From Geobacter sp. UBA5730 (GTDB lineage: Bacteria > Desulfobacterota > Desulfuromonadia > Geobacterales > Pseudopelobacteraceae), in assembly GCA_002419465.1 (NCBI GenBank), contig DIGE01000008.1:44351-108350 (forward strand): 64,000 nt of DNA, in the 5' to 3' direction. A program made the translations under genes and the position numbers. Of this stretch, positions 34,898 through 43,903 are shown piece by piece. The first letter of the stretch is position 1. The number at the start of each line of letters is the position of its first letter. The notes beneath the pieces are model-generated. The model made no database searches and was not told the DNA's origin. It saw only the letters and a list, made by a program, of their open reading frames with translations.

Positions 34898-37800
34898 ATG
34901 AAGCAGCTTGATCGGCAATTTGGCGCGGTTAAGGCCCGCCTGAATGCAGCCCAGCGCAAGGCGGTAGAAACCATTGAGGGGCCGGTGTTGGTGATCGCTG
35001 GTCCCGGTACCGGCAAGACCGAGATTCTGGCGGCCCGGATTGCCACCATTTTACAGCAGGCAGATGTGACGCCCGAAAGTATCCTCTGTCTGACCTATAC
35101 CGAAGCCGGCACCGTGGCCATGCGCTCGCGGTTGCTGGAGTTTATCGGCCCCGATGCCTACCGGGTGGATATCTTCACCTTCCACGCCTTCTGCAATCTG
35201 GTGATTCAGGAAAATGCAGATCAGTTTGGCTTCCGCTCCCTGTCGCCGGTTTCGGAGCTGGAGCAGTTCCAGCTGGTGCGTGAAATTATCGACGCCTTTT
35301 CCCAGGATAACCCCCTGACCCGTTCCACTGGCGATATTCACTTTGAGGCGGACCGGCTGCTGGCCCTGTACGAGATTATGAAGAAGGAGGACTGGTCGGC
35401 CGATTTTCTGGTGCAGCAGGCCGATCACTATGCCGCACGCCTGGCAGAGGATCCGGATTATCGCTACAAGCGGGCCACCAAGGACCGTGACGGCACCCTT
35501 CACCAGAAGGGTGAGTTGAATCAGAAAAAATTGCGTGACACCCTGCGGCGGTTGGCCCAGCTCAAGGCGGCTGCCTGCAGCTTCCCCGACTACCAGCAGC
35601 TGCTGCTGGAGAGGGGGCGCTACGACTTCAGCGACATGATCCTCTGGTGTATCAAGGCCTTTGAACAGTCACCGGATCTGCTGTCACGCTATCAGGAACG
35701 CTATCTGTACCTGCTGGTGGACGAGTTTCAGGATACCAGCGGTTCACAGTATGAGTTGCTGATGCAGCTGGCCGATTATTGGGACGCCCCCAACCTGTTT
35801 GCGGTGGGGGACGATGACCAGTCGATCTACCGCTTCCAGGGTGCAAGTATTGAAAATATCCGCCGTTTCCAGGAGCGCTACTGCAACGACCTGACCGTGG
35901 TGACCCTGACCGACAACCACCGTTCATCGCAACAGATCCTGGATGCCGCTGCCGGACTGATCGGCCGCAATAGTGAGCGCCTGACCGATGACAAGCAGCT
36001 GAAGGCCATGAACCCGGACGTGGCTGCCCTGCCAGAGCGGCCGGAACTGCGGCGTTACATCACCCAGGCCCACGAGACCGTCGGGCTTGCCCAAGAGATT
36101 GAGCAACTGCGGGACAAGGGCGTGCCCCTCGACCGGATCGCGGTGATCTACCGCAATCACTCCCAGTCGGACGAGATCATCCGCTACCTGACCAGCCGGG
36201 GCATACCGGTGGCCACCCGCCGCCGGGCTGATCTGTTGCGGGAGCCGTTGATCGAGAAGCTGTTGCTGGTGCTGCGCTATCTGGCCGCTGAACTGAACCG
36301 TCCCCACTCCGGTGAGCGGCTGCTGTTTGAACTGCTGCATGAACCATGGTTCGGCATCGCGCCCCTGTCCCTGGCACAGCTCTCGCTGGAGATTGGCCGG
36401 TGTAACAGCGAACGTCGGGTCACCTCCTGGCGGGCCGAGCTGGCTGCCAGCGGCCGGGCTGTTGTGCAGGGGGAACTGTTTCGCGATCCGGCGCTTGATG
36501 CCCTGCATCAGGCTGGCGAGATCATCGAGGAGCTGGTGCGCAACACCGCCACCATGACCCTGCAGGAACTACTGCATCAGGTGATTACGAAACTTGGTCT
36601 GCTGGCTACCGCTCTTTCATCTGTCGAGCGGGTCTGGCACCTGCAGCTCTTGAACACGTTGTTCGACTTTGTGCGGGATGAATGTGCCAAGCGCAGCATG
36701 GGGCTGTCCGACCTGCTGGCAATGTTGCAGGACATGCAGCAACAGGGGATCAGTCTGCCGGTGGAAAAGCTGAGTTACGCCGGCGAGGGGGTCAATTTCC
36801 TGACCGCCCACGCGTCAAAGGGACTGCAGTTTGATCATGTCTTCATGCTCGGCTGTACCAGCGGCGCCTGGGATGGTGCCGGACGCAGCCGTACCTACAG
36901 TTTGCCGCCTGCCATCTGGACCCGTTGTAGCGGCAGCGAAGAAGAGGAATCGCGCCGTCTGTTTTATGTAGCCATGACCAGGGCCCGCAAGCAGCTGGTA
37001 ATCTCCTGGCCCCAGCGGGATAACCATGACAAGGAACTGGAACAGAGCCGTTTTGTGGCCGAACTGACGCAATGTGTTGATCTGCAGCCCGAGACCATTG
37101 TTCTGCCGGACGAGGCGCTTCTGGCTTTTGGCGCCGTAACCCTGCAGGTTCAACAACGCAGCTTGCCTCAAGGGTTGATCGACACCGGCTTTGTGGATAC
37201 CCTGCTACAGAAATATTCGCTGAGTGTTACCCACTTAAACACCTATCTGCGCTGCCCCCTGTCGTTCTACTTCAACACCCTGTTGCGGGTGCCGGCCCCG
37301 ATGAATGCAGCCATGACCTTCGGTTCGGCCGTGCATTACGCCCTGGAACAACTGTTTCGCAAGATGCTGGCCGAGCCTTCTCGCCAATTCCCGTCAGCTG
37401 ATCTGTTTCTGGATGATTTCCGTTGGTTCATGCGGCGGCATGAGGACGGCTTCACCCCCTCGGAATACAAGCGGCGGCTTTCTTACGGCGAGACGATCCT
37501 GCCGGCCTTTCATGCCCGTTATCAGGCCAACTGGCATCGGGACGTGCTGGTGGAACATCCCTATCGCTCGATTGTATTGGATGAGGTGCCGCTGAACGGC
37601 AAGCTGGACAAGCTGGAGCTGGATGGCAGCCGTGCGCGGGTGGTGGACTACAAAACCGGTAACCATAAAAATGCCTTGAAAAAATTGAGAGCACCCGATC
37701 CCGACAAGGTGGCCAAGGCCCGTGCCGAAGGGAAACAGCCTTCGTCCGAGGATTTGCTGGGAGGCGACTATTGGCGACAGGCGGTCTTCTACCGGATTTT

Positions 37801-38044
37801 GCTGGAACACGACCCCCGTCGCAGGCTGACCATGACAGCTGCGGAATTTGATTTCATCGAGCCGGACAAGGAAACCGGTGAGTTTCATACCGCCGTAGTG
37901 GAAGTGTCTGAGGAGGATGTCGCTATCGTAAAGGACCAGATCAGAGAGGTCTACGCCAGGATTCGCAACAAGGAGTTCACCCAGGGCTGTGGTGAGGCTG
38001 ACTGTGAGTGGTGCAACTTCGTACGGCGTTTTGAGGGGCGTTAA
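34898..38044 (+). CDS. UvrD-type helicase fused to RecB-like Fe-S nuclease
   Basis: 1048 residues. Superfamily 1 helicase motifs: Walker A GPGTGKTE (35-42), motif Ia-like LTYTEAGTVAM, Walker B LLVDEFQDTS, motif III AVGDDDQSIYRFQGA, motif V LTAHASKGLQFDHV and motif VI RRLFYVAMTRARKQL. The C-terminal 270 residues are a PD-(D/E)xK nuclease with VVDYKTG (D917, K919), framed by cysteines C786 (RCPLSFYF) and C1031, C1036, C1039, the layout of a 4Fe-4S nuclease as in AddB. A single chain with helicase plus nuclease resembles AdnA/AdnB subunits; no partner gene is adjacent. It likely processes DNA ends for recombination repair. AAAGGAG lies 12 bases before the ATG. Confidence 0.88.
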   Translation: MKQLDRQFGAVKARLNAAQRKAVETIEGPVLVIAGPGTGKTEILAARIATILQQADVTPESILCLTYTEAGTVAMRSRLLEFIGPDAYRVDIFTFHAFCNLVIQENADQFGFRSLSPVSELEQFQLVREIIDAFSQDNPLTRSTGDIHFEADRLLALYEIMKKEDWSADFLVQQADHYAARLAEDPDYRYKRATKDRDGTLHQKGELNQKKLRDTLRRLAQLKAAACSFPDYQQLLLERGRYDFSDMILWCIKAFEQSPDLLSRYQERYLYLLVDEFQDTSGSQYELLMQLADYWDAPNLFAVGDDDQSIYRFQGASIENIRRFQERYCNDLTVVTLTDNHRSSQQILDAAAGLIGRNSERLTDDKQLKAMNPDVAALPERPELRRYITQAHETVGLAQEIEQLRDKGVPLDRIAVIYRNHSQSDEIIRYLTSRGIPVATRRRADLLREPLIEKLLLVLRYLAAELNRPHSGERLLFELLHEPWFGIAPLSLAQLSLEIGRCNSERRVTSWRAELAASGRAVVQGELFRDPALDALHQAGEIIEELVRNTATMTLQELLHQVITKLGLLATALSSVERVWHLQLLNTLFDFVRDECAKRSMGLSDLLAMLQDMQQQGISLPVEKLSYAGEGVNFLTAHASKGLQFDHVFMLGCTSGAWDGAGRSRTYSLPPAIWTRCSGSEEEESRRLFYVAMTRARKQLVISWPQRDNHDKELEQSRFVAELTQCVDLQPETIVLPDEALLAFGAVTLQVQQRSLPQGLIDTGFVDTLLQKYSLSVTHLNTYLRCPLSFYFNTLLRVPAPMNAAMTFGSAVHYALEQLFRKMLAEPSRQFPSADLFLDDFRWFMRRHEDGFTPSEYKRRLSYGETILPAFHARYQANWHRDVLVEHPYRSIVLDEVPLNGKLDKLELDGSRARVVDYKTGNHKNALKKLRAPDPDKVAKARAEGKQPSSEDLLGGDYWRQAVFYRILLEHDPRRRLTMTAAEFDFIEPDKETGEFHTAVVEVSEEDVAIVKDQIREVYARIRNKEFTQGCGEADCEWCNFVRRFEGR

Positions 38045-38082
38045 AAAACAAACGGCCGGAAAACCTGTAGGCTCTCCGGCCG
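38043..38082 (-). terminator. Terminator of the two small minus-strand genes
   Basis: Stem CGGCCGGA / TCCGGCCG (38053-38060 and 38075-38082) with a 14-base loop; on the minus strand it is followed by a T-rich tract. Convergent with the helicase gene, which it may also serve. Confidence 0.65.
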
Positions 38083-38108
38083 CTGTTGTAATAACGCGGT
38101 GAATCCGC

Positions 38109-38372
38109 TCATTTCACGTTGGGATACTGATACTGCGGTTGCTTTTCCGCAGCCAAGCTTTCCTTCGCCTTGTCCTGTGCGCTCATATCTTCATTGACCT
38201 TCTGCAAAGCCTGCTGCGAGATGGTCACTGTGTCGGTCTTGGCCACCTGCGGTGCTTTTTGGGCGTCCTGGTTGACCTGCGGCACAGAGGTCTGTTGCTC
38301 CGTCTTGGCGTAGGGGTTGGTATAAGCCGGATTTGTGGTGACACTGTTCAGTGATACCTGACTGATTGCCAT
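38109..38372 (-). CDS. Small protein with DTVTIS motif
   Basis: 87 residues, start MAISQVSLNS with GGGAGG at good spacing (further in-frame codons upstream lack support). The chain is polar, Gln/Ala/Lys-rich and probably disordered. Its centre, KTDTVTISQQALQK, matches KDTVDLSSQALNLSK in the neighbouring 38422 gene. A D-x-V-x-(I/L)-S-x-x-A pattern is seen in FlgM-like and other flagellum-associated small proteins, but no other FlgM feature is clear. No signal peptide. I assign no function. Confidence 0.65.
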   Translation of the reverse strand: MAISQVSLNSVTTNPAYTNPYAKTEQQTSVPQVNQDAQKAPQVAKTDTVTISQQALQKVNEDMSAQDKAKESLAAEKQPQYQYPNVK

Positions 38373-38421
38373 TTGAACCACCTCCCGTCGGTTGATTGTG
38401 CTCGATGTAACCAAAGCTCTG

Positions 38422-38913
38422 TTACGACGCACGTGAAACGGTTGTCGGACGTTTCAGATACTGCATGTCCGAATATGAAATGTTGACCGGCGGCGGCACG
38501 ATCATGCTCAGCACCTGCCGGTACAGTGCCGGAGAAATCTGTTTGAGTTGTTTCAATTCATCGGCGTTGCCCATGAAGGGCGGAAAATTTTTGGTTATTG
38601 AAAGATCAGGTTTATCAGGGGGCTTTTGAATAACCGGCTCGGCGATCTTACGTTGCAGGGCAGCGTCCTCGAGGGCCGGTTTTTTATCCTGCTCCTCTTG
38701 GCGGTCTTGCGTGCTGGCCAGCTCTTTACTCAAGTTTAAGGCCTGGGATGAAAGATCAACCGTATCTTTTTGCGGGGAGATAGCCGGGCTGCCATTTTCC
38801 TGGCGTGCCGGTGGAATGGCAGTCTGGACAGTCGTCACCTCTACACGCACTGAGGGTGAGGTCACACTCGTACCCATTGCAGGGGAATTGATTGTCGTCA
38901 CAGAAGCATCCAT
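38422..38913 (-). CDS. Small protein related to its downstream neighbour
   Basis: 163 residues. The N-terminal 60 residues are Ser/Thr/Val-rich without a signal peptide; QKDTVDLSSQALNLSKEL (about 48-65) repeats the motif of the next gene. The middle is charged and Lys/Gln/Asp-rich, and the end (PALYRQVLSMIVPPP) looks foldable. GGAG lies 7 bases before the ATG. It is 49 bases upstream of the 87-residue gene, presumably in the same transcript. No family recognised. Confidence 0.6.
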   Translation of the reverse strand: MDASVTTINSPAMGTSVTSPSVRVEVTTVQTAIPPARQENGSPAISPQKDTVDLSSQALNLSKELASTQDRQEEQDKKPALEDAALQRKIAEPVIQKPPDKPDLSITKNFPPFMGNADELKQLKQISPALYRQVLSMIVPPPVNISYSDMQYLKRPTTVSRAS

Positions 38914-39171
38914 GACCCGCTCCAGGCAGCACCTATTCTATCTGCTTAATATCCTAGGCCTTTGGTCATAGGAAAGCAACCGATAAATAGCGGCCAGATG
39001 TAGTCATCTGCCGTCTCAGGGAACAGGGAGGCTTATGATACAACGCTTACGGTTCTCAATCGCTGGTTCTGGTGTCGCTTTTTATAAATATCAACTCGGC
39101 CGTCCGCGGGCGATACAGCAAACAAGAACACCAATCTGAGCATTTAATATATGGCGTTATGTCGTTGCCAA

Positions 39172-39200
39172 TTGCTTTCCCAGCCGGTTCACCGTATCAT
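39172..39200 (+). promoter_or_regulatory. Candidate promoter of rdgC in the 38914-39243 gap
   Basis: TTGCTT, 17-base spacer, TATCAT, about 44 bases before the rdgC start. On the other strand TTGCTT-N17-TAGGAT (about 38946-38974) could serve the small-protein pair. The remaining bases of this 330-base divergent gap show no gene. Confidence 0.35.
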
Positions 39201-39243
39201 ACACGCTTCATTATCGTCAGCTGTAAAGGGGTTTTCCGTACCT

Positions 39244-40413
39244 ATGGGTGTCTATTCAAATACCGTCAGTTTTGCCCAGTACCGTGTCAGTGGGGATGTT
39301 CCGCAGCAGGAACGTTTTGCATGGCTGTCAGCCGCACTGCAGGGTCGGATCTTCAAATCCATCGAACAGTCGGCCGAAGAGCAGGCCGAGGGGTGGACCT
39401 GTACCGATGCGCCGGATGATCCGGCCTTTGAGTCACCGGCCGACTGCTGGCGTGACCGCTATCTGTTTTTCACCTATCGTCGCGACCAGCGCCGGATCCC
39501 GGCAGCCCTGCTCAAGTCCCATATCGGCAGAGCCGAAGGCGATTATCTGGCCAAGCGCCCCGAGCTGAAGCGCCCGCCCAAGCGGGAGCGGGAGGAGATC
39601 AAGGAGCGGGCGCGCCTGGGACTGCTGGCCCGCAGCCTGCCGAGTCCTTCCACCATGGATGTTTCCTGGCAGATCGACAATGGCCTGTTGACCCTGTTCA
39701 GTGCCTCGTCAAAAGCCATGGAACGTTTTGAAGAGCTGTTCTCCAAGAGTTTTGAGAATCTGCGCCCACAGTTGATCTATCCCTATGCCCGAGCCAAGGC
39801 GCTTTTGGACGAGGCCGGCCAGCAGCAGTTGGCCGTCGCCAATCAGGCCGGTTCCGATGCGGTTCTGGACGAGATCCAGAGCAATCGCTGGCTGGGGGAG
39901 GAGTTCCTGCTCTGGCTGCTGCAGCGAGGTCTGGACGGTGACGGCAACTTTGCCGTGTCGGTACCTGGCAACTACAAGCAGAAGGAACCCTTCTCCGCCT
40001 GGATTGACGACCGGATCCAGTTGCAGGGCGGTGGCGAGGGTGGCCCGCAGAAGGTGGCGGTGACCGGTTCCCAGGATCGTTATCTGGAGGCCCGTTCGGC
40101 GCTTCTAAGCGGCAAGGCGATCAGCAGCGCTGCCATCTACCTGGAAAAGAATGAGTTGCAGTGGCGTTTTGTGCTGAATGCCGAGCTGTTTACCTTCGGT
40201 TCCTTCCGCTGTCCGCCGGTCAAGGTGGAGCGGGAGGGGGTGGAAGATCTGTCGGAGCGGGAATCGGCCTTCTATGAGCGGATGTATCTGCTGGAGGCCG
40301 GCCTGCAACTGTTTGATTCGCTGTTGGTGACCTTTCTGCAAGAACGGCTGGGAGCGGGTTGGCAGGAGCGTCAAGCTGCAATTACCGCCTGGCTGGCAGA
40401 GGATACGGCATGA
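39244..40413 (+). CDS. rdgC: RdgC-like recombination-associated protein
   Basis: 389 residues, longer than the 300 or so of enterobacterial RdgC. The family pattern is visible: an IPAALLKSHI block, a Lys/Arg/Glu-rich helix, then VSWQIDNGLLTLFSASSKAMERF, matching the conserved 'W-I-D-x-x-N-G-L' and 'S-x-x-K' stretch. RdgC forms a ring on DNA and restrains RecA. The start MGVYSNT has AAGGGG 11 bases upstream. Its stop overlaps the obgE start by 4 bases (ATGA). The length and low overall similarity leave some doubt about equal function. Confidence 0.72.
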   Translation: MGVYSNTVSFAQYRVSGDVPQQERFAWLSAALQGRIFKSIEQSAEEQAEGWTCTDAPDDPAFESPADCWRDRYLFFTYRRDQRRIPAALLKSHIGRAEGDYLAKRPELKRPPKREREEIKERARLGLLARSLPSPSTMDVSWQIDNGLLTLFSASSKAMERFEELFSKSFENLRPQLIYPYARAKALLDEAGQQQLAVANQAGSDAVLDEIQSNRWLGEEFLLWLLQRGLDGDGNFAVSVPGNYKQKEPFSAWIDDRIQLQGGGEGGPQKVAVTGSQDRYLEARSALLSGKAISSAAIYLEKNELQWRFVLNAELFTFGSFRCPPVKVEREGVEDLSERESAFYERMYLLEAGLQLFDSLLVTFLQERLGAGWQERQAAITAWLAEDTA

Positions 40414-41426
40414 AATTTATCGATGAAGTAACCCTGCTCTGTGCCTCCGGCCACGGTGGCGCAGGCTGCGTATCGTTTCGGCGTGAGAAGTTTATCCCGT
40501 TTGGCGGTCCCAACGGTGGCGATGGCGGCCGTGGCGGCGACCTGATCTTTGAGGCCACCAGGTCGCTCTCTACCCTGTTGGAGCTGCGCCACAAACAGCA
40601 CCAGTATGCGGAGCGGGGCAGGCACGGTATGGGCAAGGATCGTCACGGCGCAGCCGGGGATGATCTGATCATCAAGGTGCCGGTGGGAACCCTGATCAAG
40701 GATGCCGAGACCGGTGAGGAGTTGGCTGACCTGACAGAGGACGGCCAGCGGATTGTGTTGTTGAAGGGCGGCCGCGGCGGGCAGGGTAATGCCCGCTTTG
40801 CCACCGCCACCAACAAGGCCCCCAAGTTCGCCCAGCCTGGCGAGGAGGGGCAAGAGCGTAAGTTGCGTCTTGAGCTGAAGCTGATGGCCGATGTGGGGCT
40901 GCTGGGGCTGCCCAACGCCGGTAAGTCATCGCTGATCACCAAGGTCTCGGCGGCCCGTCCCAAGATTGCCGATTACCCCTTTACCACGCTGGCCCCTTCG
41001 TTGGGGGTGGTGGGCTACAAAAACTATCGTTCCTTTGTGATGGCTGATATCCCCGGTATTATTGAGGGTGCCCATGAAGGGGCCGGCCTGGGGCACCGTT
41101 TTTTGAAACACCTGGAGCGCTCCGGTATTCTGGTGCATCTGGTGGATATTTCCGGCCTGCCGGATAGTGATCCCTATGCCGCCTTTGAGGCGATTAACCG
41201 GGAACTGGCCTTGTTCAGCGAAGAGCTGGGGCTGAAGGCCCAGATTGTGGCCTTGACCAAGATGGATCTGCCTGCGGCGCAGCAACATCTGGCCGTGGCG
41301 CAGGCCTGGTTCCAGGAACGCAATATCCCGGTCTATCCAATATCATCCATTACCGGTGAAGGCGTGGAGGAGCTGTTGGATGCCATTGCTGAACGTCTCT
41401 GGTCTGCTCCCAAGGAGGAGTGGTGA
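40410..41426 (+). CDS. obgE: GTPase Obg/CgtA
   Basis: 338 residues: N-terminal glycine-rich Obg fold (GGPNGGDGGRGGD, GGRGGQGNARF) and a GTPase domain with G1 GLPNAGKSS, G2/G3 DYPFTTL and DIPGIIEGAHEGAGLG, G4 TKMD and G5 SSI. It works in late 50S ribosome assembly and stringent-response signalling. Starts within the rdgC stop and ends overlapping the proB start by one base, so three genes are coupled. No C-terminal extra domain beyond the GTPase. Confidence 0.97.
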   Translation: MKFIDEVTLLCASGHGGAGCVSFRREKFIPFGGPNGGDGGRGGDLIFEATRSLSTLLELRHKQHQYAERGRHGMGKDRHGAAGDDLIIKVPVGTLIKDAETGEELADLTEDGQRIVLLKGGRGGQGNARFATATNKAPKFAQPGEEGQERKLRLELKLMADVGLLGLPNAGKSSLITKVSAARPKIADYPFTTLAPSLGVVGYKNYRSFVMADIPGIIEGAHEGAGLGHRFLKHLERSGILVHLVDISGLPDSDPYAAFEAINRELALFSEELGLKAQIVALTKMDLPAAQQHLAVAQAWFQERNIPVYPISSITGEGVEELLDAIAERLWSAPKEEW

Positions 41427-42547
41427 TGCGTAGGGAGTTGTTGCAGCAGGTCCGCAGGGTGGTGATCAAGGTGGGCAGCAGGGTGCTGACCGTTGATGGC
41501 GGCGGACTGGATTACGCGGTCATCAACCGGCTCTGTGCCGAGATCGCTGCTCTGCATGCACGAGGCCTGGAGGTGATTCTGGTTTCTTCAGGGGCCGTGG
41601 CTGCCGGGCGGGACACCTTGCGGAGCGGGGACCAGGTCCTGACCATACCCCAAAAGCAGGCTGCAGCTGCAGTGGGACAACCGCTGCTGATGCAGGCCTA
41701 CCAACAGGCCTGCACGGCTCACCGTCTGGTCACGGCCCAGATCCTGCTGACTGCCGATGATCTTGCCAACCGCAGCCGTTTTCTGAATGCCCGGACCACC
41801 CTTGAAGCGTTGCTGAGCGCCGGGGCCCTGCCGGTGATTAACGAAAATGATTCCGTGGCGGTTGCCGAGATCAAGTTTGGCGACAATGACAATCTGTCAG
41901 CCCTGGTAACCAGCCTGGCAGAGGCTGATCTGCTGCTGATTCTGACAGACATCGCGGGGCTCTATAACGCCAACCCGCAGAGCGACCCAGCGGCCCAATT
42001 GATTCCGCTGGTACGCAGTATTACCCGCGAGGTGGAGCGGATGGCCGGCGGCAGCAGTTCAACGGTCGGCACCGGCGGTATGGCCACCAAGGTCAGCGCT
42101 GCCAAAAAAGCGGCCCGTTTTGGTGTGCCGACCATCCTTGCAGCGGGCAAACAGCCGGGTATCATTGCAGCGGCAGTGGCCGGTGATGAGGTCGGCACCT
42201 TGTTCCTGCCGGCCAGGGATGGTTTGAACCGCCGCAAACACTGGATTGCCTATACCTTGCGTCCCACCGGCAAGCTGTTGGTGGATGAGGGCGCTTGTCG
42301 GGCGCTCACGGGAAAAGGCACCAGTCTGCTGCCATCGGGTATTCTCGCCGTGGAAGGACGTTTTGAGCGGGGATGCTGTGTGCGGATTTGTGGTCCCGAT
42401 GGCCGTGAGATCGCCCGGGGTCTGGCTGACTACGGCAGTGCGGAGATCGCGGTCCTGGCTGGTCATAAGAGCGCTCAGATTGAAGAACTGCTGGGCTATC
42501 GCTATGGCGATGAGGTGATCCATCGCGATAATCTGGTGCTGCTGTAA
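41426..42547 (+). CDS. proB: Glutamate 5-kinase
   Basis: First enzyme of proline synthesis, phosphorylating glutamate with ATP. 373 residues: amino-acid kinase domain with VIKVGSRVLT, VSSGAVAAGRD, NENDSVAVAEIKFGDND and GTGGMATKVSAAKKA, then a C-terminal PUA domain (about 275-365). AGGAGG lies 6-7 bases before this ATG, which shares a base with the obgE stop; GTG codons 3 and 6 bases earlier are possible starts. Feedback inhibition by proline through the kinase domain is known for the family. Confidence 0.97.
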   Translation: MRRELLQQVRRVVIKVGSRVLTVDGGGLDYAVINRLCAEIAALHARGLEVILVSSGAVAAGRDTLRSGDQVLTIPQKQAAAAVGQPLLMQAYQQACTAHRLVTAQILLTADDLANRSRFLNARTTLEALLSAGALPVINENDSVAVAEIKFGDNDNLSALVTSLAEADLLLILTDIAGLYNANPQSDPAAQLIPLVRSITREVERMAGGSSSTVGTGGMATKVSAAKKAARFGVPTILAAGKQPGIIAAAVAGDEVGTLFLPARDGLNRRKHWIAYTLRPTGKLLVDEGACRALTGKGTSLLPSGILAVEGRFERGCCVRICGPDGREIARGLADYGSAEIAVLAGHKSAQIEELLGYRYGDEVIHRDNLVLL

Positions 42548-42568
42548 CCCTTTGCCTGATCTGCATAG

Positions 42569-42605
42569 ACAAAGCCCCTGACCGGTTATCGGGCAGGGGC
42601 TTTGT
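42569..42605. terminator. Bidirectional terminator after proB
   Basis: Stem ACAAAGCCCCTG / CAGGGGCTTTGT, 12 bp perfect, enclosing a smaller CCG/CGG stem. It lies between convergent genes. Confidence 0.8.
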
Positions 42606-42632
42606 GCGTCTCAAGCGGTTGTTGGAGGCGGA

Positions 42633-43901
42633 TTATTTGATGCTGAAACCGGCCCCGTTAAAACTCTCTTTGGTCTGTAGCACGGTCTGCAGCACCTCGA
42701 CCGTTCCACGCAGATTCTGTCCGCTTGCTTTGTCACGGACAATGACTGCCAGGGATCGTTCATTGAGTTGACCGTTTTCGATGCTGCTGATGCGGCAGGC
42801 CGCCAGTTGCTCGTTTTCAACCCAGCAGCCGTCGCCGGCTTCGATCAGTTTGAGCTGATTCGGCAGGGTGATCCGCAGATCAACCTCCTTGGCCGGTTTG
42901 GAACCGACATTCAGGATGGTTACCCGGTAACTCAGCTTGTCTCCAACCGCTGCGGCCGGACGCTGGAGTTTGGCCACGGCCCGTAGCAGCGGCGCCTGGG
43001 TTAGTATCTGCAACTCTTTGGTCTGCGCCAGGTCGTTGAACTTCACCGAAGCCGCCTTGATGGACAACCCCAGGCGGGAACCGTCAACCCGGTTCCCCGG
43101 CATGGTGAAGGTCAGCAGTCCTTTAAAGCTCTGCTTGGGCTGGAGGGTAATCCTGGTTTGGGCTTTGGTGCTCTCGTCAGCAGGGGCAAGGTTTCCTTGC
43201 AGTCCTGCGGGGAAGATCCCTTCCAGCGTAAATTCCTCACTGCCGATACCGTGATTGACCAGGTTGAAAGGGATTCTGGTAACCGTACCGCTTTCGGCCA
43301 GCAGTTCCCCATCGGCAATCTCAATAGTGAAGCGGATCGCGTCCCGGGCGGCCTTGATGGCAGCCAGCCGTTCCTGCTCGCGCCGTTCGGCTTCCGCCTT
43401 TTCACGGGCTATCCGCTCACGCTCGGCCCGTTCCTGTGCCAGGCGCTCATGTTCGGCCCGTTCGGCCGCGGCTCGCTGGATGGCCAGCTGGTCGTTGCGT
43501 ACCTTGTGGGCAGCGATCTGCAGGTGCCGGTTGGGGAGCAGCTTTTCCCCGGCTTTTTGACGCTTGCCCAGTGTCAGCAGGCTTTCATCCACCGAACCGG
43601 CCAGGGTGCTGGTGCCAAACTCGGCACTGAACTGGTTGATGCTGCGGGCTGCTGCCTCGTTTTCACCGGCCCGTTGCTGGGAGCGGGCCAGCATCAGCAG
43701 CGAGACATCCCGCAGGGGGGAATCGGGGAAGTGCTGGTTGAGCTGGTTCAGTTTCTCGGTGCTGAGCAGGTAATCTTTGCGTTGAAAGGCGTTGAACGCC
43801 TCCATGAACAGGGAGGAATCATCCACCTCAGCCTGGACAGGAACGGTCAGCGAGAGGCCCAACAGCATGGCACACAACAGCAGCGATAGAACACGATGCA
43901 T
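42633..43901 (-). CDS. Periplasmic protein with TPR-like, coiled-coil and DUF11-like parts
   Basis: 422 residues with a clear signal peptide (LSLLLCAMLLGLSLTVPVQA). Residues 30-120 look TPR-like (LFMEAFNAFQRKDY, LMLARSQQRAGENEAA). About 140-190 is a strongly charged Arg/Glu/Ala coiled coil. The C-terminal half is beta-rich, with VGDKLSYRVTILNVGSKPAKEV matching the DUF11 'conserved repeat' pattern of bacterial surface proteins. No function known. It starts 2 bases after the rpoD stop, so it is tied to the sigma-factor mRNA, an unexpected partner. Confidence 0.75.
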   Translation of the reverse strand: MHRVLSLLLCAMLLGLSLTVPVQAEVDDSSLFMEAFNAFQRKDYLLSTEKLNQLNQHFPDSPLRDVSLLMLARSQQRAGENEAAARSINQFSAEFGTSTLAGSVDESLLTLGKRQKAGEKLLPNRHLQIAAHKVRNDQLAIQRAAAERAEHERLAQERAERERIAREKAEAERREQERLAAIKAARDAIRFTIEIADGELLAESGTVTRIPFNLVNHGIGSEEFTLEGIFPAGLQGNLAPADESTKAQTRITLQPKQSFKGLLTFTMPGNRVDGSRLGLSIKAASVKFNDLAQTKELQILTQAPLLRAVAKLQRPAAAVGDKLSYRVTILNVGSKPAKEVDLRITLPNQLKLIEAGDGCWVENEQLAACRISSIENGQLNERSLAVIVRDKASGQNLRGTVEVLQTVLQTKESFNGAGFSIK

Positions 43902-43903
43902 GC

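Noticed and set aside
38970..38990. Flagellar sigma-28 -10 element (ACCGATAA) near the small-protein pair
   Set aside because: No matching -35 at the right distance, and it points away from the two genes.
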